Shown in pieces: positions 17,897-27,452 of a stretch of 64,000 nucleotides of DNA. Numbering within the stretch: position 1 is the first letter of the stretch; each line of letters opens with the position of its first letter. This DNA comes from Streptomyces sp. HSG2 (GTDB lineage: Bacteria; Actinomycetota; Actinomycetes; Streptomycetales; Streptomycetaceae). The stretch spans positions 1,670,501-1,734,500 of the forward strand of contig NZ_CP066801.1 of assembly GCF_016598575.1 (NCBI RefSeq). Reading direction: 5' to 3'. Below the pieces are notes generated by a model. It had not been told where the DNA came from, made no database searches, and saw only the letters and a program-made list of their open reading frames with translations. A program made the position numbers and the translations under genes.

Positions 17897-19054
17897 GTGC
17901 GCCGTACGGTGTTCAACGAGGATCACGAGGCGTTCCGAGAGACCCTGCGCGCCTTCATCGAGGCCGAGGTCGCGCCCGTCTACGACGACTGGTTCGCCGC
18001 CGGCCAGGCGCCCCGCGAGTTCTACTACAAGCTCGCCGAGCTGGGTCTGTTCGGGATCAACGTCCCCGAGGAGTACGGCGGCGCCGGCCTGGACACGCAC
18101 AAGTTCGAGGCGATCCAGTACGAGGAGGCCTCGCGGGCGGGCGTCAGCTTCGGCGGCTCCGGCGTCCACGTACTGCTCGCCCTCCCGTACATCAAGATGC
18201 TCGCCACCGAGGACCAGAAGAAGCGCTACCTGCCCAAGTTCGTCTCCGGCGAGGAGATGTGGGCGATAGCCATGACCGAGCCGGGCACCGGATCGGACCT
18301 GGCGGGCATGAAGTCCACGGCGCGCCTGAGCGAGGACGGCACCCACTACGTCCTCAACGGCGCCAAGACCTTCATCACCGGCGGCGTGCACGCCGACAAG
18401 GTGATCGTCTGCGCCCGCACCGCGCCGCCGACGGCGGAGGACCGGCGCCACGGCATCTCGCTGCTGGCGGTGGACACCAAGTCCGAGGGGTACTCCGTCG
18501 GCCGCAAGCTCGACAAGCTGGGGCTCAGGACCTCCGACACGGCGGAGCTGGCCTTCGTCGACGTCAAGGTGCCGGTGGAGGACCTGCTCGGCGAGGAGAA
18601 CAAGGGCTTCCACTACCTCGGCGCCAACCTCCCCTCCGAGCGCTTCGGCATCGCCTTCGGCGCCTACGCCCAGGCCAAGGCGGCCGTCCGTTTCGCCCAG
18701 CAGTACGTGCGGGAGCGCACGGTCTTCGGCAAGCCGGTCGCCGCCTTCCAGAACACCAAGTTCGAGCTGGCCTCCTGCCAGGCGGAGGTGGACGCCGCCG
18801 AGGCCGTCGCCGACCGCGCCCTGGAGGCGCTGGACGCGGGCGAGCTGACCGCCGCCGAGGCCGCCAGCGCCAAGCTCTTCTGTACCGAGGTCGCCCACCG
18901 CGTGATCGACCGCTGTCTGCAACTGCACGGCGGATACGGCTACATGAACGAGTACCCGATCGCCCGCCTCTACGCGGACAACCGCGTCAACCGAATCTAC
19001 GGCGGCACCAGCGAGGTCATGAAGATGATCATCGCCAAGAACATGGGCCTGTGA
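17897..19054 (+). CDS. Acyl-CoA dehydrogenase, long/branched-chain type active site
   Basis: A flavin-dependent acyl-CoA dehydrogenase of 385 aa that introduces the alpha-beta double bond. The N-terminal helical domain (GLFGINVPEEYGGAG), middle beta domain (AMTEPGTGSDLAGMKSTA; NGAKTFITGG) and C-terminal domain (LQLHGGYGYMNEYPIARLYAD) are complete. The usual catalytic Glu of EGTS is replaced (IYGGTSEV). A Glu is present in helix G (LPSERFGIA), where isovaleryl- and long-chain enzymes keep their base. The GTG at 17897 was preferred to an upstream GTG (17834) because GGAGGAGG lies 8 nt before it and homologues start with this RRTVFNEDHEAF motif. It is 34 bp from a thioesterase gene, suggesting a two-gene operon for acyl-CoA turnover. 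Confidence 0.92.
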   Translation: MRRTVFNEDHEAFRETLRAFIEAEVAPVYDDWFAAGQAPREFYYKLAELGLFGINVPEEYGGAGLDTHKFEAIQYEEASRAGVSFGGSGVHVLLALPYIKMLATEDQKKRYLPKFVSGEEMWAIAMTEPGTGSDLAGMKSTARLSEDGTHYVLNGAKTFITGGVHADKVIVCARTAPPTAEDRRHGISLLAVDTKSEGYSVGRKLDKLGLRTSDTAELAFVDVKVPVEDLLGEENKGFHYLGANLPSERFGIAFGAYAQAKAAVRFAQQYVRERTVFGKPVAAFQNTKFELASCQAEVDAAEAVADRALEALDAGELTAAEAASAKLFCTEVAHRVIDRCLQLHGGYGYMNEYPIARLYADNRVNRIYGGTSEVMKMIIAKNMGL

Positions 19055-19088
19055 GGACCGGCCCACGACACCCGGCACCATCGAACCC

Positions 19089-19964
19089 GTGAACGAAGCA
19101 CTGGAGACCCTGCTCGATCTGCTCGACCTGGAGCGGATCGAGCAGGACATCTTCCGCGGTCGGTCCCGCTCGGCCCTGGTCCCCCGGGTGTTCGGCGGAC
19201 AGGTGGCGGCCCAGGCCATGGTCGCCGCGGGGCGGACCGTCCCCGAGGACCGGCCGCCCCACTCCCTGCACGCGTACTTCCTGCGTCCGGGGGACCCGGG
19301 CGCGCCGATCGTCTACGAGGTCGACCGGCTCCGCGACGGACGGTCGTTCACCACGCGTCGGGTCGTCGCCGTCCAGCACGGCAAACCGATCTTCGGTCTC
19401 TCGGCGTCCTTCCAGACCGACGAGGAGGGGCTCGAACACCAGGCGCCGATGCCGGCCGCACCGGACCCCGAGACCCTCCCCACCGGCGAGGAGCGGCTGA
19501 GCCGCTACCCGCACCTGGACCCCGAGGTGGTGGACCGATATCTCCGCTCGCGCGGGGCGATCGACATGCGCTACGCCGACGACCCGCCGTTCGGCAGCTA
19601 CGGGGAACCCCGGGAGCCGCACTCGCAGGTGTGGTTCCGCATCAGGGGCAAGCTCGCCGACGAGCCGCTGCTCCACGCCGTGCTGGCCACCTACGTGTCC
19701 GACATGACCCTGCTCGACTCGGTGTTGCTCGCGCACGGTCGGGGCGGCTGGGCCGTCGGCGACGTGGTGGGGGCGTCGCTGGACCACGCCATGTGGTTCC
19801 ATCGCCCCTTCCGTGCCGACGAGTGGCTTCTCTACGACCAGCAATCGCCGTCCGCCCACGGAGGTCGGGGCCTGGGGCAGGCCCGCATCTACACCCACGA
19901 CGGCCGACTGGCCGTCTCGCTGGTCCAGGAGGGCGTGGTCCGGGTCCCCCACGAGGAGCACTGA
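19089..19964 (+). CDS. tesB: Acyl-CoA thioesterase II (TesB family, double hot dog)
   Basis: A 291-aa cytoplasmic thioesterase hydrolysing medium/long acyl-CoA to free fatty acid and CoA. It has the TesB features: an N-terminal LLDLLDLERIEQDIFRG, then VFGGQVAAQAMVAAGRTV, HSLHAYFLRPGDP, RDGRSFTTRRVVAVQHG, and in the second hot dog DMTLLDSVLLAHG, SLDHAMWFHRPFRADEWLLYD and GLGQARIYTHDGRLAVSLVQEG. These supply the catalytic Asp/Thr/Gln set. It starts at GTG. Placed immediately after an acyl-CoA dehydrogenase gene on the same strand, it probably recycles CoA in the same catabolic context. Confidence 0.93.
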   Translation: MNEALETLLDLLDLERIEQDIFRGRSRSALVPRVFGGQVAAQAMVAAGRTVPEDRPPHSLHAYFLRPGDPGAPIVYEVDRLRDGRSFTTRRVVAVQHGKPIFGLSASFQTDEEGLEHQAPMPAAPDPETLPTGEERLSRYPHLDPEVVDRYLRSRGAIDMRYADDPPFGSYGEPREPHSQVWFRIRGKLADEPLLHAVLATYVSDMTLLDSVLLAHGRGGWAVGDVVGASLDHAMWFHRPFRADEWLLYDQQSPSAHGGRGLGQARIYTHDGRLAVSLVQEGVVRVPHEEH

Positions 19965-19983
19965 GGAACGCCCCGCCCGGGGG

Positions 19984-20014
19984 CTGCGGGCCCCGGGGGG
20001 TCCGGGGCCCGCAG
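19984..20014. terminator. 13-bp perfect hairpin between convergent genes
   Basis: CTGCGGGCCCCGG and its exact complement flank a 5-nt loop between the tesB stop and the stop of the convergent conserved gene. It probably acts as a bidirectional terminator. Confidence 0.7.
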
Positions 20015-20038
20015 GCGTCGGACGCCCCGCGCCCGGGC

Positions 20039-20830
20039 CTACCCGGCCAGCCCCGCCTCGGCCAGCAGGTACGCCGTCATGGGGTCGTAGTGGCGCGGCG
20101 TGGCCACGTGGTCGTCCAGCGGGACGACGACCTGGACCGTCCCCTCCGCCTCGGCGAGGAAGAGCGCCGGATCGTTGCTGTCCGCGTAGCCGACGGAGTC
20201 GACGCCGTGCCGGCCGGCGTACCCGGCCCATCCGTGGTCGGCGACGACCAGGTCGGGGAGCGGGCGCCCCTCGCGCTCCAGGCCGGTCAACACCGCCCTC
20301 ATCGGCTCGCCGGAGTGGGTGTGCCACAGCGTCGCGCCGCGCTCCACCACCGCGACGTCGGCGAACTGCACGACACTCCCCTGGTCCGTCGACAGCCCCT
20401 CGGGGACGACGACGATCTCGCACCCCGCGTCGCGCAGCGCCGCGGCCGTCGCGCGGTGCACGTCGAGCAGCCCCCCCGGATGACCGGTGGCCAGCAGCAC
20501 CCGCTGCCGCCCCTCGGCGGCCTTCCGCAGCCGCCCGGCGAGCCGCTCCAGACCGGCCACGGTCGACTCCGGGTCGATGGTGTCCCGGCCGTGCCGACGA
20601 GAGGGGTCGGGGTCCACCCCGACCCGCTCGGCCATGACGGCGAGGACGTCCCGCTCGTCGCTCCAGCGGTCGCCCAGCTCCAGACCGAGCCAGAAGCCCC
20701 GGTCGCCCTCGGCGAGGGAGCGGTAGTGGGAGAGGTTGTTCTCGCGAGGAGTGTCCACGTCGCCCGCGACGCGAGTGCGGACGAGGTGGTCGAGCAGTTC
20801 GGCGCGGCTGGGTGTCCCGGTTGTCGACAT
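20039..20830 (-). CDS. Conserved actinobacterial protein, phosphatase-like annotation
   Basis: A 263-aa cytoplasmic protein starting MSTTGTPSRAELLDHLV. Conserved-looking stretches include ARTR-type VAGDVDTPRENNLSHYRSLAEGD, LLATGHPGGLLDVHRA, IVVVPEGLS, LWHTHSGEPM, PDLVVADHGWAGYAG and GYADSNDPALFLAEAEG. The several His/Asp/Gly motifs (ATGHPGG, HTHSGEP, ADHGW) suggest a metal- or phosphate-binding site. Homologues in Streptomyces are often labelled phosphatase, but I cannot place it in a named family from the sequence, so the function is tentative. It lies between two fatty-acid/leucine catabolism clusters and is transcribed toward tesB. Confidence 0.75.
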   Translation of the reverse strand: MSTTGTPSRAELLDHLVRTRVAGDVDTPRENNLSHYRSLAEGDRGFWLGLELGDRWSDERDVLAVMAERVGVDPDPSRRHGRDTIDPESTVAGLERLAGRLRKAAEGRQRVLLATGHPGGLLDVHRATAAALRDAGCEIVVVPEGLSTDQGSVVQFADVAVVERGATLWHTHSGEPMRAVLTGLEREGRPLPDLVVADHGWAGYAGRHGVDSVGYADSNDPALFLAEAEGTVQVVVPLDDHVATPRHYDPMTAYLLAEAGLAG

Positions 20831-20921
20831 GCCCCCATTCTGACGTCCTCCTCGCCGGAGGAGGCGGGGATTTCGCCGACCGGGGGGGACCGTCGGGCGA
20901 CGCGCCGCCGGGCGGGTGCGA

Positions 20922-21536
20922 TCACCCGAGGGGAACCGGCCGCCCCTCGGCCGCCGCCGCCAACGCCCCCCGCGCCATCCGGTGGAGCAGTGCGGCGGTG
21001 ACCTCCCGGCCCGGCGGGGCGTCGGCGCGCCCCAGGTGGGGGGTGGAGTTGATCAGGCCGAAGACCGCGTGGACGGCGGAGCGCGCACCGGATTCGTCGA
21101 GCACGGGGTAGTGGCCGCGCACTACCGACACCCACAGCTCCACGTACCGGCGCTGCAGGCGGCGCACGGTCTTGCGGTCCGCGTCCCGGAGGCGGTCCAG
21201 CTCACGGTCGTGCAGGGTGATGAGCGGGCGGTCGTCGAGCGCGAAGTCGATGTGGCCCTCGATCAGCGAGTCGAGGACCGCCTCGGGGACCGAGCCGTCG
21301 GCCTCCGCCAGTCGTCGCCGCGCCCCCGTGAGGAGTTGATCGCTGATGCCGACCAGCAGCTCCGCGAGCATCGCGTCCTTGCCCGCGAAGTGCCGGTACA
21401 GGCCGGGGCCGCTGATGCCGACGGCCGCGCCTATCTCGTCGACGCCCACCCCGTGGAAGCCACGCTCGGCGAAGAGTCGCGCGGCCTCGCGCAGGATCTG
21501 TTCGCGGCGGGTCGGGGCGTCCGTCCTGGTGGCCAT
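20922..21536 (-). CDS. TetR-family regulator of the adjacent acyl-CoA catabolic operon
   Basis: A 204-aa TetR repressor. The N-terminal HTH is clear (RREQILREAARLFAERGFHGVGVDEIGAAVGISGPGLYRHFAGKDAML). The all-helical C-terminal domain should bind an acyl-CoA or related ligand. It is divergent from the methylcrotonyl-CoA carboxylase operon, with two 16-bp operator-like repeats between the two starts. By analogy with other actinobacterial acyl-CoA regulators it is expected to repress both units until a pathway intermediate binds. The ATG at 21536 was chosen; a GTG 21 nt earlier lies inside the first repeat and is less likely. In-trans effects elsewhere are unknown. Confidence 0.9.
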   Translation of the reverse strand: MATRTDAPTRREQILREAARLFAERGFHGVGVDEIGAAVGISGPGLYRHFAGKDAMLAELLVGISDQLLTGARRRLAEADGSVPEAVLDSLIEGHIDFALDDRPLITLHDRELDRLRDADRKTVRRLQRRYVELWVSVVRGHYPVLDESGARSAVHAVFGLINSTPHLGRADAPPGREVTAALLHRMARGALAAAAEGRPVPLG

Positions 21537-21558
21537 GGAGACGATTCTAGACAGCACG

Positions 21559-21602
21559 GTTAGCGCTCGTTAACCTGGCGACATGCGTTAACGCTCATTA
21601 AC
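21559..21602. promoter_or_regulatory. Two operator-like repeats, GTTARCGCTCRTTAAC, spaced 28 bp
   Basis: GTTAGCGCTCGTTAAC at 21559-21574 and GTTAACGCTCATTAAC at 21587-21602 are near-identical imperfect palindromes with TTAAC arms. They fill the gap between the divergent TetR gene and the carboxylase operon, and centre-to-centre spacing is 28 bp. AT-rich TTAAC arms stand out in this GC-rich DNA. I infer binding sites for the divergent TetR protein, overlapping both promoters. Confidence 0.8.
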
Positions 21603-21632
21603 TGGTGGACCACTGGGTGAGGGGACCGCACG

Positions 21633-23249
21633 ATGCATGAGGCACCGGAGCTGACGAGCGCGGCCGACCCCGCCTCCGAGGCCTTTCGGGCCAACGAGTC
21701 GGCGCACCGCGCCCTCGTCGAGGAACTCCGCGGCAAGCTGGCCGAGGCCAGGATGGGAGGCGGCGAGCGGGCCAGGGCCCGACACACCGCCCGCGGCAAG
21801 CTGCTGCCACGGGATCGGGTGGACGGCCTCCTGGACCGTGGCTCGCCGTTCCTGGAGTTGGCGCCGCTCGCGGCGGAGGGGCTGTACGAGGGCCAGGCCC
21901 CGGCGGCAGGCGTGATCGCCGGCATCGGGAGGGTCGCCGGCCGGGAGTGCGTGATCGTGGCCAACGACGCCACCGTCAAGGGCGGCACGTACTACCCGAT
22001 GACGGTGAAGAAGCACCTGCGGGCGCAGGAGGTGGCCCTGGAGAACCGGTTGCCGTGCCTGTACCTGGTGGACTCCGGGGGCGCCTTCCTCCCCCTCCAG
22101 GACGAGGTCTTCCCCGACCGGGACCACTTCGGCCGGATCTTCTACAACCAGGCCCGGATGTCCGGGGCGGGCGTTCCGCAGATCGCCGCCGTCCTCGGCT
22201 CGTGCACCGCGGGCGGCGCCTACGTACCCGCGATGAGCGACGAGGCGGTGATCGTCCGGGACCAGGGCACCATCTTCCTGGGCGGCCCCCCACTGGTGAA
22301 GGCGGCCACCGGCGAGGTGGTGACCGCCGAGGAACTGGGCGGCGGCGAGGTCCACGCCAGGGTGTCGGGGGTGACGGACCACCTCGCGGAGGACGACGCG
22401 CACGCGCTCCGCATCGTGCGCGACATCGTCGCCACGCTGCCGCGTCGAGGCGCGCCCCCTTGGAGCGTCTCCCCCGCCGTCGGGCCGGCGGTCGACCCGC
22501 GCGGACTGTACGGCGCGGTCCCCGTGGACTCCCGCACCCCGTACGACGTGCGGGAGATCATCGCGCGGGTGGTCGACGGGTCCCGTTTCGCGGAGTTCAA
22601 GGCCGAGTTCGGACAGACGCTGGTCACCGGCTTCGCCCGGATCCACGGCCACCCCGTGGGGATCGTCGCCAACAACGGCATCCTCTTCTCCGAGTCCGCC
22701 CAGAAGGGCGCGCACTTCGTCGAGTTGTGCGACCAGCGGGGCATCCCGCTGCTCTTCCTCCAGAACATCTCCGGCTTCATGGTCGGCCGGGACTACGAGG
22801 CGGGCGGCATCGCCAAGCACGGCGCCAAGATGGTCACCGCGGTGGCCTGCACCCGGGTGCCGAAACTGACGGTGGTCGTCGGCGGTTCCTACGGCGCCGG
22901 GAACTACTCCATGTGCGGGCGGGCGTACTCGCCGCGCTTCCTGTGGATGTGGCCCAACGCCAAGATCTCCGTGATGGGCGGCGAGCAGGCCGCCTCCGTG
23001 CTGGCGACCGTCAAACGGGACCAGCTGGAGTCCCGCGGCGAGGCCTGGTCGGCGCAGGAGGAGGACGCCTTCAAGGCCCCGGTCCGGGCCCAGTACGAAC
23101 GCCAGGGCAGCGCCTACTACGCGACGGCGCGCCTGTGGGACGACGGTGTCATCGACCCGATGGAGACCCGTCAGGTGCTCGGGCTCGCGCTGACCGCCTG
23201 TGCCAACGCGCCGCTGGGCGAGCCCCGGTTCGGCGTCTTCCGGATGTGA
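21633..23249 (+). CDS. accD1: Methylcrotonoyl-CoA carboxylase beta subunit (carboxyltransferase)
   Basis: A 538-aa biotin-dependent carboxyltransferase subunit that transfers CO2 from carboxybiotin to an acyl-CoA, probably 3-methylcrotonyl-CoA in leucine breakdown. Typical stretches: [25 protein letters not shown] (first crotonase-fold domain), [33 protein letters not shown], then in the second domain [29 protein letters not shown] and [15 protein letters not shown]. These resemble MCC beta (FLPxQ, GAGNYxMCGRAYxPRF) more than propionyl-CoA carboxylase beta. It is the first gene of a four-gene operon (15-bp gap to the next). A close homologue is called accD1 or liuB. Confidence 0.92.
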   Translation: MHEAPELTSAADPASEAFRANESAHRALVEELRGKLAEARMGGGERARARHTARGKLLPRDRVDGLLDRGSPFLELAPLAAEGLYEGQAPAAGVIAGIGRVAGRECVIVANDATVKGGTYYPMTVKKHLRAQEVALENRLPCLYLVDSGGAFLPLQDEVFPDRDHFGRIFYNQARMSGAGVPQIAAVLGSCTAGGAYVPAMSDEAVIVRDQGTIFLGGPPLVKAATGEVVTAEELGGGEVHARVSGVTDHLAEDDAHALRIVRDIVATLPRRGAPPWSVSPAVGPAVDPRGLYGAVPVDSRTPYDVREIIARVVDGSRFAEFKAEFGQTLVTGFARIHGHPVGIVANNGILFSESAQKGAHFVELCDQRGIPLLFLQNISGFMVGRDYEAGGIAKHGAKMVTAVACTRVPKLTVVVGGSYGAGNYSMCGRAYSPRFLWMWPNAKISVMGGEQAASVLATVKRDQLESRGEAWSAQEEDAFKAPVRAQYERQGSAYYATARLWDDGVIDPMETRQVLGLALTACANAPLGEPRFGVFRM

Positions 23250-23263
23250 GGGGAACGGACATC

Positions 23264-25207
23264 ATGTTCGACACCGTCCTTGTGGCGAACCGCGGCGAGA
23301 TCGCCGTCCGGGTGATTCGCACACTGCGTTCCATGGGCGTGCGTTCGGTGGCGGTGTTCTCCGACGCCGACGCCGACGCCCGCCATGTCCGCGAGGCCGA
23401 CACCGCCGTCCGCGTCGGGCCGCCGGCCGCCGTCGACAGCTACCTGTCCATCGAGCGGCTGCTGGAGGCAGCCGCTCGCACGGGCGCCCAAGCGGTCCAC
23501 CCGGGGTACGGCTTCCTCGCCGAGAACGCCGGGTTCGCGCGGGCCTGCGCGGAGGCGGGGCTCGTCTTCGTCGGGCCTCCGGCGGACGCCATCGCCCTGA
23601 TGGGGGACAAGATCCGGGCCAAGGAGTCCGTCCGGGCGGCCGGCGTGCCGGTGGTCCCCGGCTCCAGCGGCAGCGGCCTGAGCGACGCCGAACTCGTCGC
23701 GGCGGCCAGGGAGATCGGCACCCCGGTGCTGCTCAAACCCTCCGCCGGCGGAGGCGGCAAGGGGATGCGCCTGGTGCGCGACCCGTCGTCGGTCCAGGAC
23801 GAGATCGCCGCCGCCCGCCGTGAGGCGCGCGCCGCCTTCGGCGACGACACGCTCCTGGTGGAGCGGTGGATCGACCGCCCCCGGCACATCGAGATCCAGG
23901 TGCTCGCCGACGCGCACGGCCGGGTCGTGCACCTCGGGGAGAGGGAGTGCTCGCTGCAACGCCGGCACCAAAAGATCGTCGAGGAGGCGCCGAGCGTCCT
24001 TCTCGACGAGGCCACCCGGGCGTCGATGGGCGAGGCCGCGGTCCGGGCGGCGCGCTCCTGCGGCTACAGAGGCGCGGGCACGGTGGAGTTCATCGTCCCC
24101 GGCGACGATCCCTCCGCCCACTACTTCATGGAGATGAACACCCGCCTTCAGGTCGAGCACCCGGTCACGGAGCTGGTCACCGGCGTGGACCTGGTGGAGT
24201 GGCAACTACGGGTGGCCGCCGGCGAGCCCCTCGCCCTCGAACAGCGGGACGTCCGGATGAGCGGACACGCGATCGAGGCCCGGCTCTGCGCGGAGGACCC
24301 CGCGCGTGGGTTCCTTCCGTCCGGAGGCACCGTACTGCGCCTCCGTGAGCCCGAGGGCGCGGGCGTCCGCACGGACTCCGGGCTGAGCCAGGGCACCGAG
24401 GTGGGCAGTCGCTACGACCCGATGCTCGCCAAGGTGATCGCCCACGGCCCGGACAGGGCCACGGCCCTGCGCAGGCTCCGGGCGGCGCTGGCGGAGACGG
24501 TCACCCTCGGCGTCCAGACCAACGCGGGCTTCCTGCGCCGCCTGCTGGCCCACCCCGACGTGGTGGCCGGGGACCTCGACACAGGGCTCGTGGAGCGGGA
24601 GGCAGAGGGCCTCGTTCCCGCCCACGTGCCCGAGGAGGTGTACGAGGCGGCGGCGGCGGTCCGGCTGGAGGCGCTGCGGCCGAGCGGCGAGGGCTGGACC
24701 GACCCGTTCTCGGTGCCCAGCGGCTGGCGCATGGGCGGGACGCACCGGCCCGTCTCCTTCCCGCTCAAGGCGGCCGGGGACGCGGTGGAGCACACCGCGC
24801 GCGGCACGGCGGTCGTCACCGAGGAGAGGGTGGCCGTGACCCTCGACGGGGTCCGGCACACCTTCCACCGCGCGGGCGAATGGCTCGGCCGCGACGGGGA
24901 CGCCTGGCACGTACGCGACCACGACCCGGTGGCCGCGGCCCTGTCCCGCGCCGCGCACGGCGCCGGCGACTCGCTGACCGCCCCCATGCCCGGCACGGTG
25001 ACGGTGGTCAAGGTCGCCGTCGGCGACCGGGTGAGTGCCGGGCAGCACCTGGTGGTGGTGGAGGCGATGAAGATGGAGCACGTCGTCTCCGCGCCGCACG
25101 CCGGCACCATCGCCGAACTCGACGTGACCCCCGGCACGGCGGTCGCCATGGACCAGGTCCTGGCGGTCGTCGCCCCGGACGACGACGCGAAGGAGGAGCC
25201 GGCGTGA
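23264..25207 (+). CDS. Methylcrotonoyl-CoA carboxylase alpha subunit (biotin carboxylase + BCCP)
   Basis: A 647-aa biotin-containing subunit. The biotin carboxylase part (1-450) has [16 protein letters not shown], the ATP-grasp glycine loop [30 protein letters not shown], and [18 protein letters not shown]. The C-terminal biotinyl domain ends with TAPMPGTV and the lysine to be biotinylated in EAMKMEH, close to residue 600. It carboxylates its own biotin with bicarbonate and ATP for the beta subunit encoded upstream. The ATG follows GAGGGGAAC. The stop overlaps the next gene by four bases (GTGA), so translation is coupled. Annotation as acetyl/propionyl-CoA carboxylase alpha is the common alternative; the neighbours favour methylcrotonyl-CoA. 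Confidence 0.93.
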   Translation: MFDTVLVANRGEIAVRVIRTLRSMGVRSVAVFSDADADARHVREADTAVRVGPPAAVDSYLSIERLLEAAARTGAQAVHPGYGFLAENAGFARACAEAGLVFVGPPADAIALMGDKIRAKESVRAAGVPVVPGSSGSGLSDAELVAAAREIGTPVLLKPSAGGGGKGMRLVRDPSSVQDEIAAARREARAAFGDDTLLVERWIDRPRHIEIQVLADAHGRVVHLGERECSLQRRHQKIVEEAPSVLLDEATRASMGEAAVRAARSCGYRGAGTVEFIVPGDDPSAHYFMEMNTRLQVEHPVTELVTGVDLVEWQLRVAAGEPLALEQRDVRMSGHAIEARLCAEDPARGFLPSGGTVLRLREPEGAGVRTDSGLSQGTEVGSRYDPMLAKVIAHGPDRATALRRLRAALAETVTLGVQTNAGFLRRLLAHPDVVAGDLDTGLVEREAEGLVPAHVPEEVYEAAAAVRLEALRPSGEGWTDPFSVPSGWRMGGTHRPVSFPLKAAGDAVEHTARGTAVVTEERVAVTLDGVRHTFHRAGEWLGRDGDAWHVRDHDPVAAALSRAAHGAGDSLTAPMPGTVTVVKVAVGDRVSAGQHLVVVEAMKMEHVVSAPHAGTIAELDVTPGTAVAMDQVLAVVAPDDDAKEEPA

Positions 25208-26157
25208 TCGGCGAACTGCCCATGGTCGTCCCGGAGCCGGGGCTGCCGGGCCGGGTCCGGGTGCACGAGGTGGGTCCCCGGGACGGACTGCAGAACGAGT
25301 CCGCGACGGTGCCCACCGAGGTGAAGGCCGAGTTCGTCCGGCGGCTGGCCGAAGCCGGGCTCACGACGATCGAGGCGACCAGCTTCGTCCACCCGAAGTG
25401 GGTCCCGCAGCTGGCCGACGCCGAGCGGCTGTACCCGCTTCTGTCCGGACTGGACGGGGTCGACCTTCCCGTGCTGGTGCCCAACGGGCTTGGTCTGGAC
25501 CGGGCGCTCGCGCTCGGCGCGCGGCGGGTCGCCGTCTTCGCCAGCGCCACGGAGTCCTTCGCGCGGGCCAACCTCAACCGCTCGGTGGACGAGTCCCTGG
25601 CCATGTTCGAGCCGGTGGTGACCCGCGCCAAGCGGGCGGACGGACACGTCCGCGGGTATCTGTCGATGTGCTTCGGCGACCCGTGGGAGGGCCCCGTCCC
25701 CCTCGCACGCGTGGTGCGGGTCTGCCGCGCCCTGCTCGACATGGGTTGCGACGAACTGAGCCTCGGCGACACCATCGGGGTGGCCACTCCGGGGCACGTC
25801 ACCGCGCTGCTGGAGGCGCTCGCCGAGGCCGGCGTCCCCTCCGGCGTGCTCGGCGTGCACTTCCACGACACCTACGGGCAGGCTCTCGCCAACACCCTGG
25901 CCGCCCTCCGGTCGGGCGTCACCACCGTCGACGCCTCCGCGGGCGGCCTGGGCGGCTGCCCCTACGCCCGGTCCGCCACCGGCAACCTCGCCACCGAGGA
26001 CCTCGTGTGGATGTTGCGCGGGCTCGGCATCGAGACCGGCGTCGATCTCGGCCTGCTGGTCGCCACCAGCGTCTGGATGTCCGAACGGCTGGGACGGCCC
26101 AGCCCCTCCCGGACGGTGCGCGCCCTCGCGTCCGCCGACTCCCACAAGGAGCAGTGA
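25204..26157 (+). CDS. hmgL: Hydroxymethylglutaryl-CoA lyase
   Basis: A 317-aa HMG-CoA lyase (TIM barrel, DRE-TIM metallolyase) cleaving HMG-CoA into acetoacetate and acetyl-CoA, the last step of leucine degradation. Motifs: [13 protein letters not shown] with the metal/catalytic Arg-Asp, [43 protein letters not shown] with the two metal His, and the signature [15 protein letters not shown] containing the catalytic Cys. The GTG overlaps the preceding stop, with GGAGGAG 7 nt upstream. The downstream dehydrogenase gene starts 4 bp after its stop. Its presence fixes the operon as leucine/isovalerate utilisation rather than propionate metabolism. Confidence 0.95.
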   Translation: MIGELPMVVPEPGLPGRVRVHEVGPRDGLQNESATVPTEVKAEFVRRLAEAGLTTIEATSFVHPKWVPQLADAERLYPLLSGLDGVDLPVLVPNGLGLDRALALGARRVAVFASATESFARANLNRSVDESLAMFEPVVTRAKRADGHVRGYLSMCFGDPWEGPVPLARVVRVCRALLDMGCDELSLGDTIGVATPGHVTALLEALAEAGVPSGVLGVHFHDTYGQALANTLAALRSGVTTVDASAGGLGGCPYARSATGNLATEDLVWMLRGLGIETGVDLGLLVATSVWMSERLGRPSPSRTVRALASADSHKEQ

Positions 26158-26161
26158 CCCC

Positions 26162-27322
26162 ATGGACCACAACCTCTCCCCCGAGTTGGAGGAACTCCGC
26201 CGCACCGTGGAGGAGTTCGCCCACGACGTGGTGGCGCCGAAGATCGGCGACCTGTACGAGCGCCACGAGTTCCCGTACGAGATCGTGCGCGAGATGGGCC
26301 GGATGGGCCTGTTCGGGCTGCCCTTCCCCGAGGAGTACGGCGGCATGGGCGGCGACTATCTCGCCCTCGGCGTCGCCCTGGAGGAACTCGCCCGGGTGGA
26401 TTCCTCGGTCGCCATCACCCTGGAGGCGGGGGTCTCGCTGGGCGCGATGCCGCTCCACCTGTTCGGCACCGAGGAGCAGAAGCGGCGGTGGCTGCCGCGG
26501 TTGTGCTCGGGCGAGGCGCTGGGCGCCTTCGGCCTCACCGAACCGGACGGCGGATCCGACGCCGCGGCCACCCGCACCACGGCCCGCCTGGACGAGACGA
26601 CCGGGGAATGGGTGATCAACGGCACGAAGTGCTTCATCACCAACTCGGGCACCGACATCACCGGCCTGGTGACGGTCACGGCCGTCACCGGCCGCAGACC
26701 CGACGGCGGGCCGCTGATCTCGGCGATCATCGTCCCCTCGGGGACCCCGGGGTTCTCGGTGGCCGCCCCGTACAGCAAGGTCGGCTGGAACGCCTCGGAC
26801 ACCCGGGAGCTGTCCTTCGACGACGTGCGGGTGCCCGCCGCCAATCTGTTGGGAGAACAGGGCCGCGGCTACGCCCAGTTCCTGCGCATCCTCGACGAGG
26901 GCCGCGTCGCGATCGCGGCCCTCGCCACGGGCCTGGCCCAGGGCTGCGTGGACGAGTCCGTCCGCTACGCGCGGCAACGCCACGCCTTCGGCCGACCCAT
27001 CGGCGCCAACCAGGCCGTCCAGTTCAAGATCGCCGACATGGAGACGAGGGCGCACACCGCCCGCCTCGCCTGGCGGGACGCGGCCTCCCGACTGGTGGCG
27101 GGCGAACCCTTCAAGAAGCAGGCGGCTCTGGCGAAGCTCCACTCGTCCACCGTCGCGGTCGACAACGCCCGGGACGCCACCCAGATCCACGGCGGCTACG
27201 GTTTCATGAACGAATACCCGGTCGCCCGGATGTGGCGGGACTCCAAGATCCTGGAGATCGGCGAGGGCACGAGCGAGGTGCAGCGGATGCTGATCGCCCG
27301 CGAACTGGGCCTGCCGGGCTGA
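26162..27322 (+). CDS. acdH: Acyl-CoA dehydrogenase of the leucine operon (AcdH-like)
   Basis: A 386-aa FAD acyl-CoA dehydrogenase, last gene of the operon, expected to oxidise isovaleryl-CoA or other short branched acyl-CoAs. It has GLFGLPFPEEYGGMGGD, AFGLTEPDGGSDAAATRT, NGTKCFITNSG, YARQRHAFGRPIGANQAVQFKIADM, IHGGYGFMNEYPVARMWRD and the catalytic EGTSEV at the C-terminus. Unlike the dehydrogenase at 17897, this one keeps Glu in the EGTS position, so the two are not simple duplicates. It follows hmgL by 4 bp. A homologue in S. coelicolor named acdH is known to act on branched-chain and short acyl-CoA substrates; transfer of the name is by family and context. Confidence 0.93.
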   Translation: MDHNLSPELEELRRTVEEFAHDVVAPKIGDLYERHEFPYEIVREMGRMGLFGLPFPEEYGGMGGDYLALGVALEELARVDSSVAITLEAGVSLGAMPLHLFGTEEQKRRWLPRLCSGEALGAFGLTEPDGGSDAAATRTTARLDETTGEWVINGTKCFITNSGTDITGLVTVTAVTGRRPDGGPLISAIIVPSGTPGFSVAAPYSKVGWNASDTRELSFDDVRVPAANLLGEQGRGYAQFLRILDEGRVAIAALATGLAQGCVDESVRYARQRHAFGRPIGANQAVQFKIADMETRAHTARLAWRDAASRLVAGEPFKKQAALAKLHSSTVAVDNARDATQIHGGYGFMNEYPVARMWRDSKILEIGEGTSEVQRMLIARELGLPG

Positions 27323-27344
27323 GGGGTGTCGGGAGGTACTCTCG

Positions 27345-27370
27345 GCCCCCGGCCCTGGGCGGCCGGGGGC
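27345..27370. terminator. Hairpin after the leucine operon
   Basis: GCCCCCGGCC and GGCCGGGGGC flank a 6-nt loop 23 bp after the acdH stop. The position fits an intrinsic terminator for the operon. Confidence 0.65.
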
Positions 27371-27452
27371 GAGAGTCGGGCCCGGAAGGCGCCGGAGCTT
27401 GGACGACGCCGGGAGTCGCGGACGCCCCGGACCGCGCCCGATGAGGACACCG

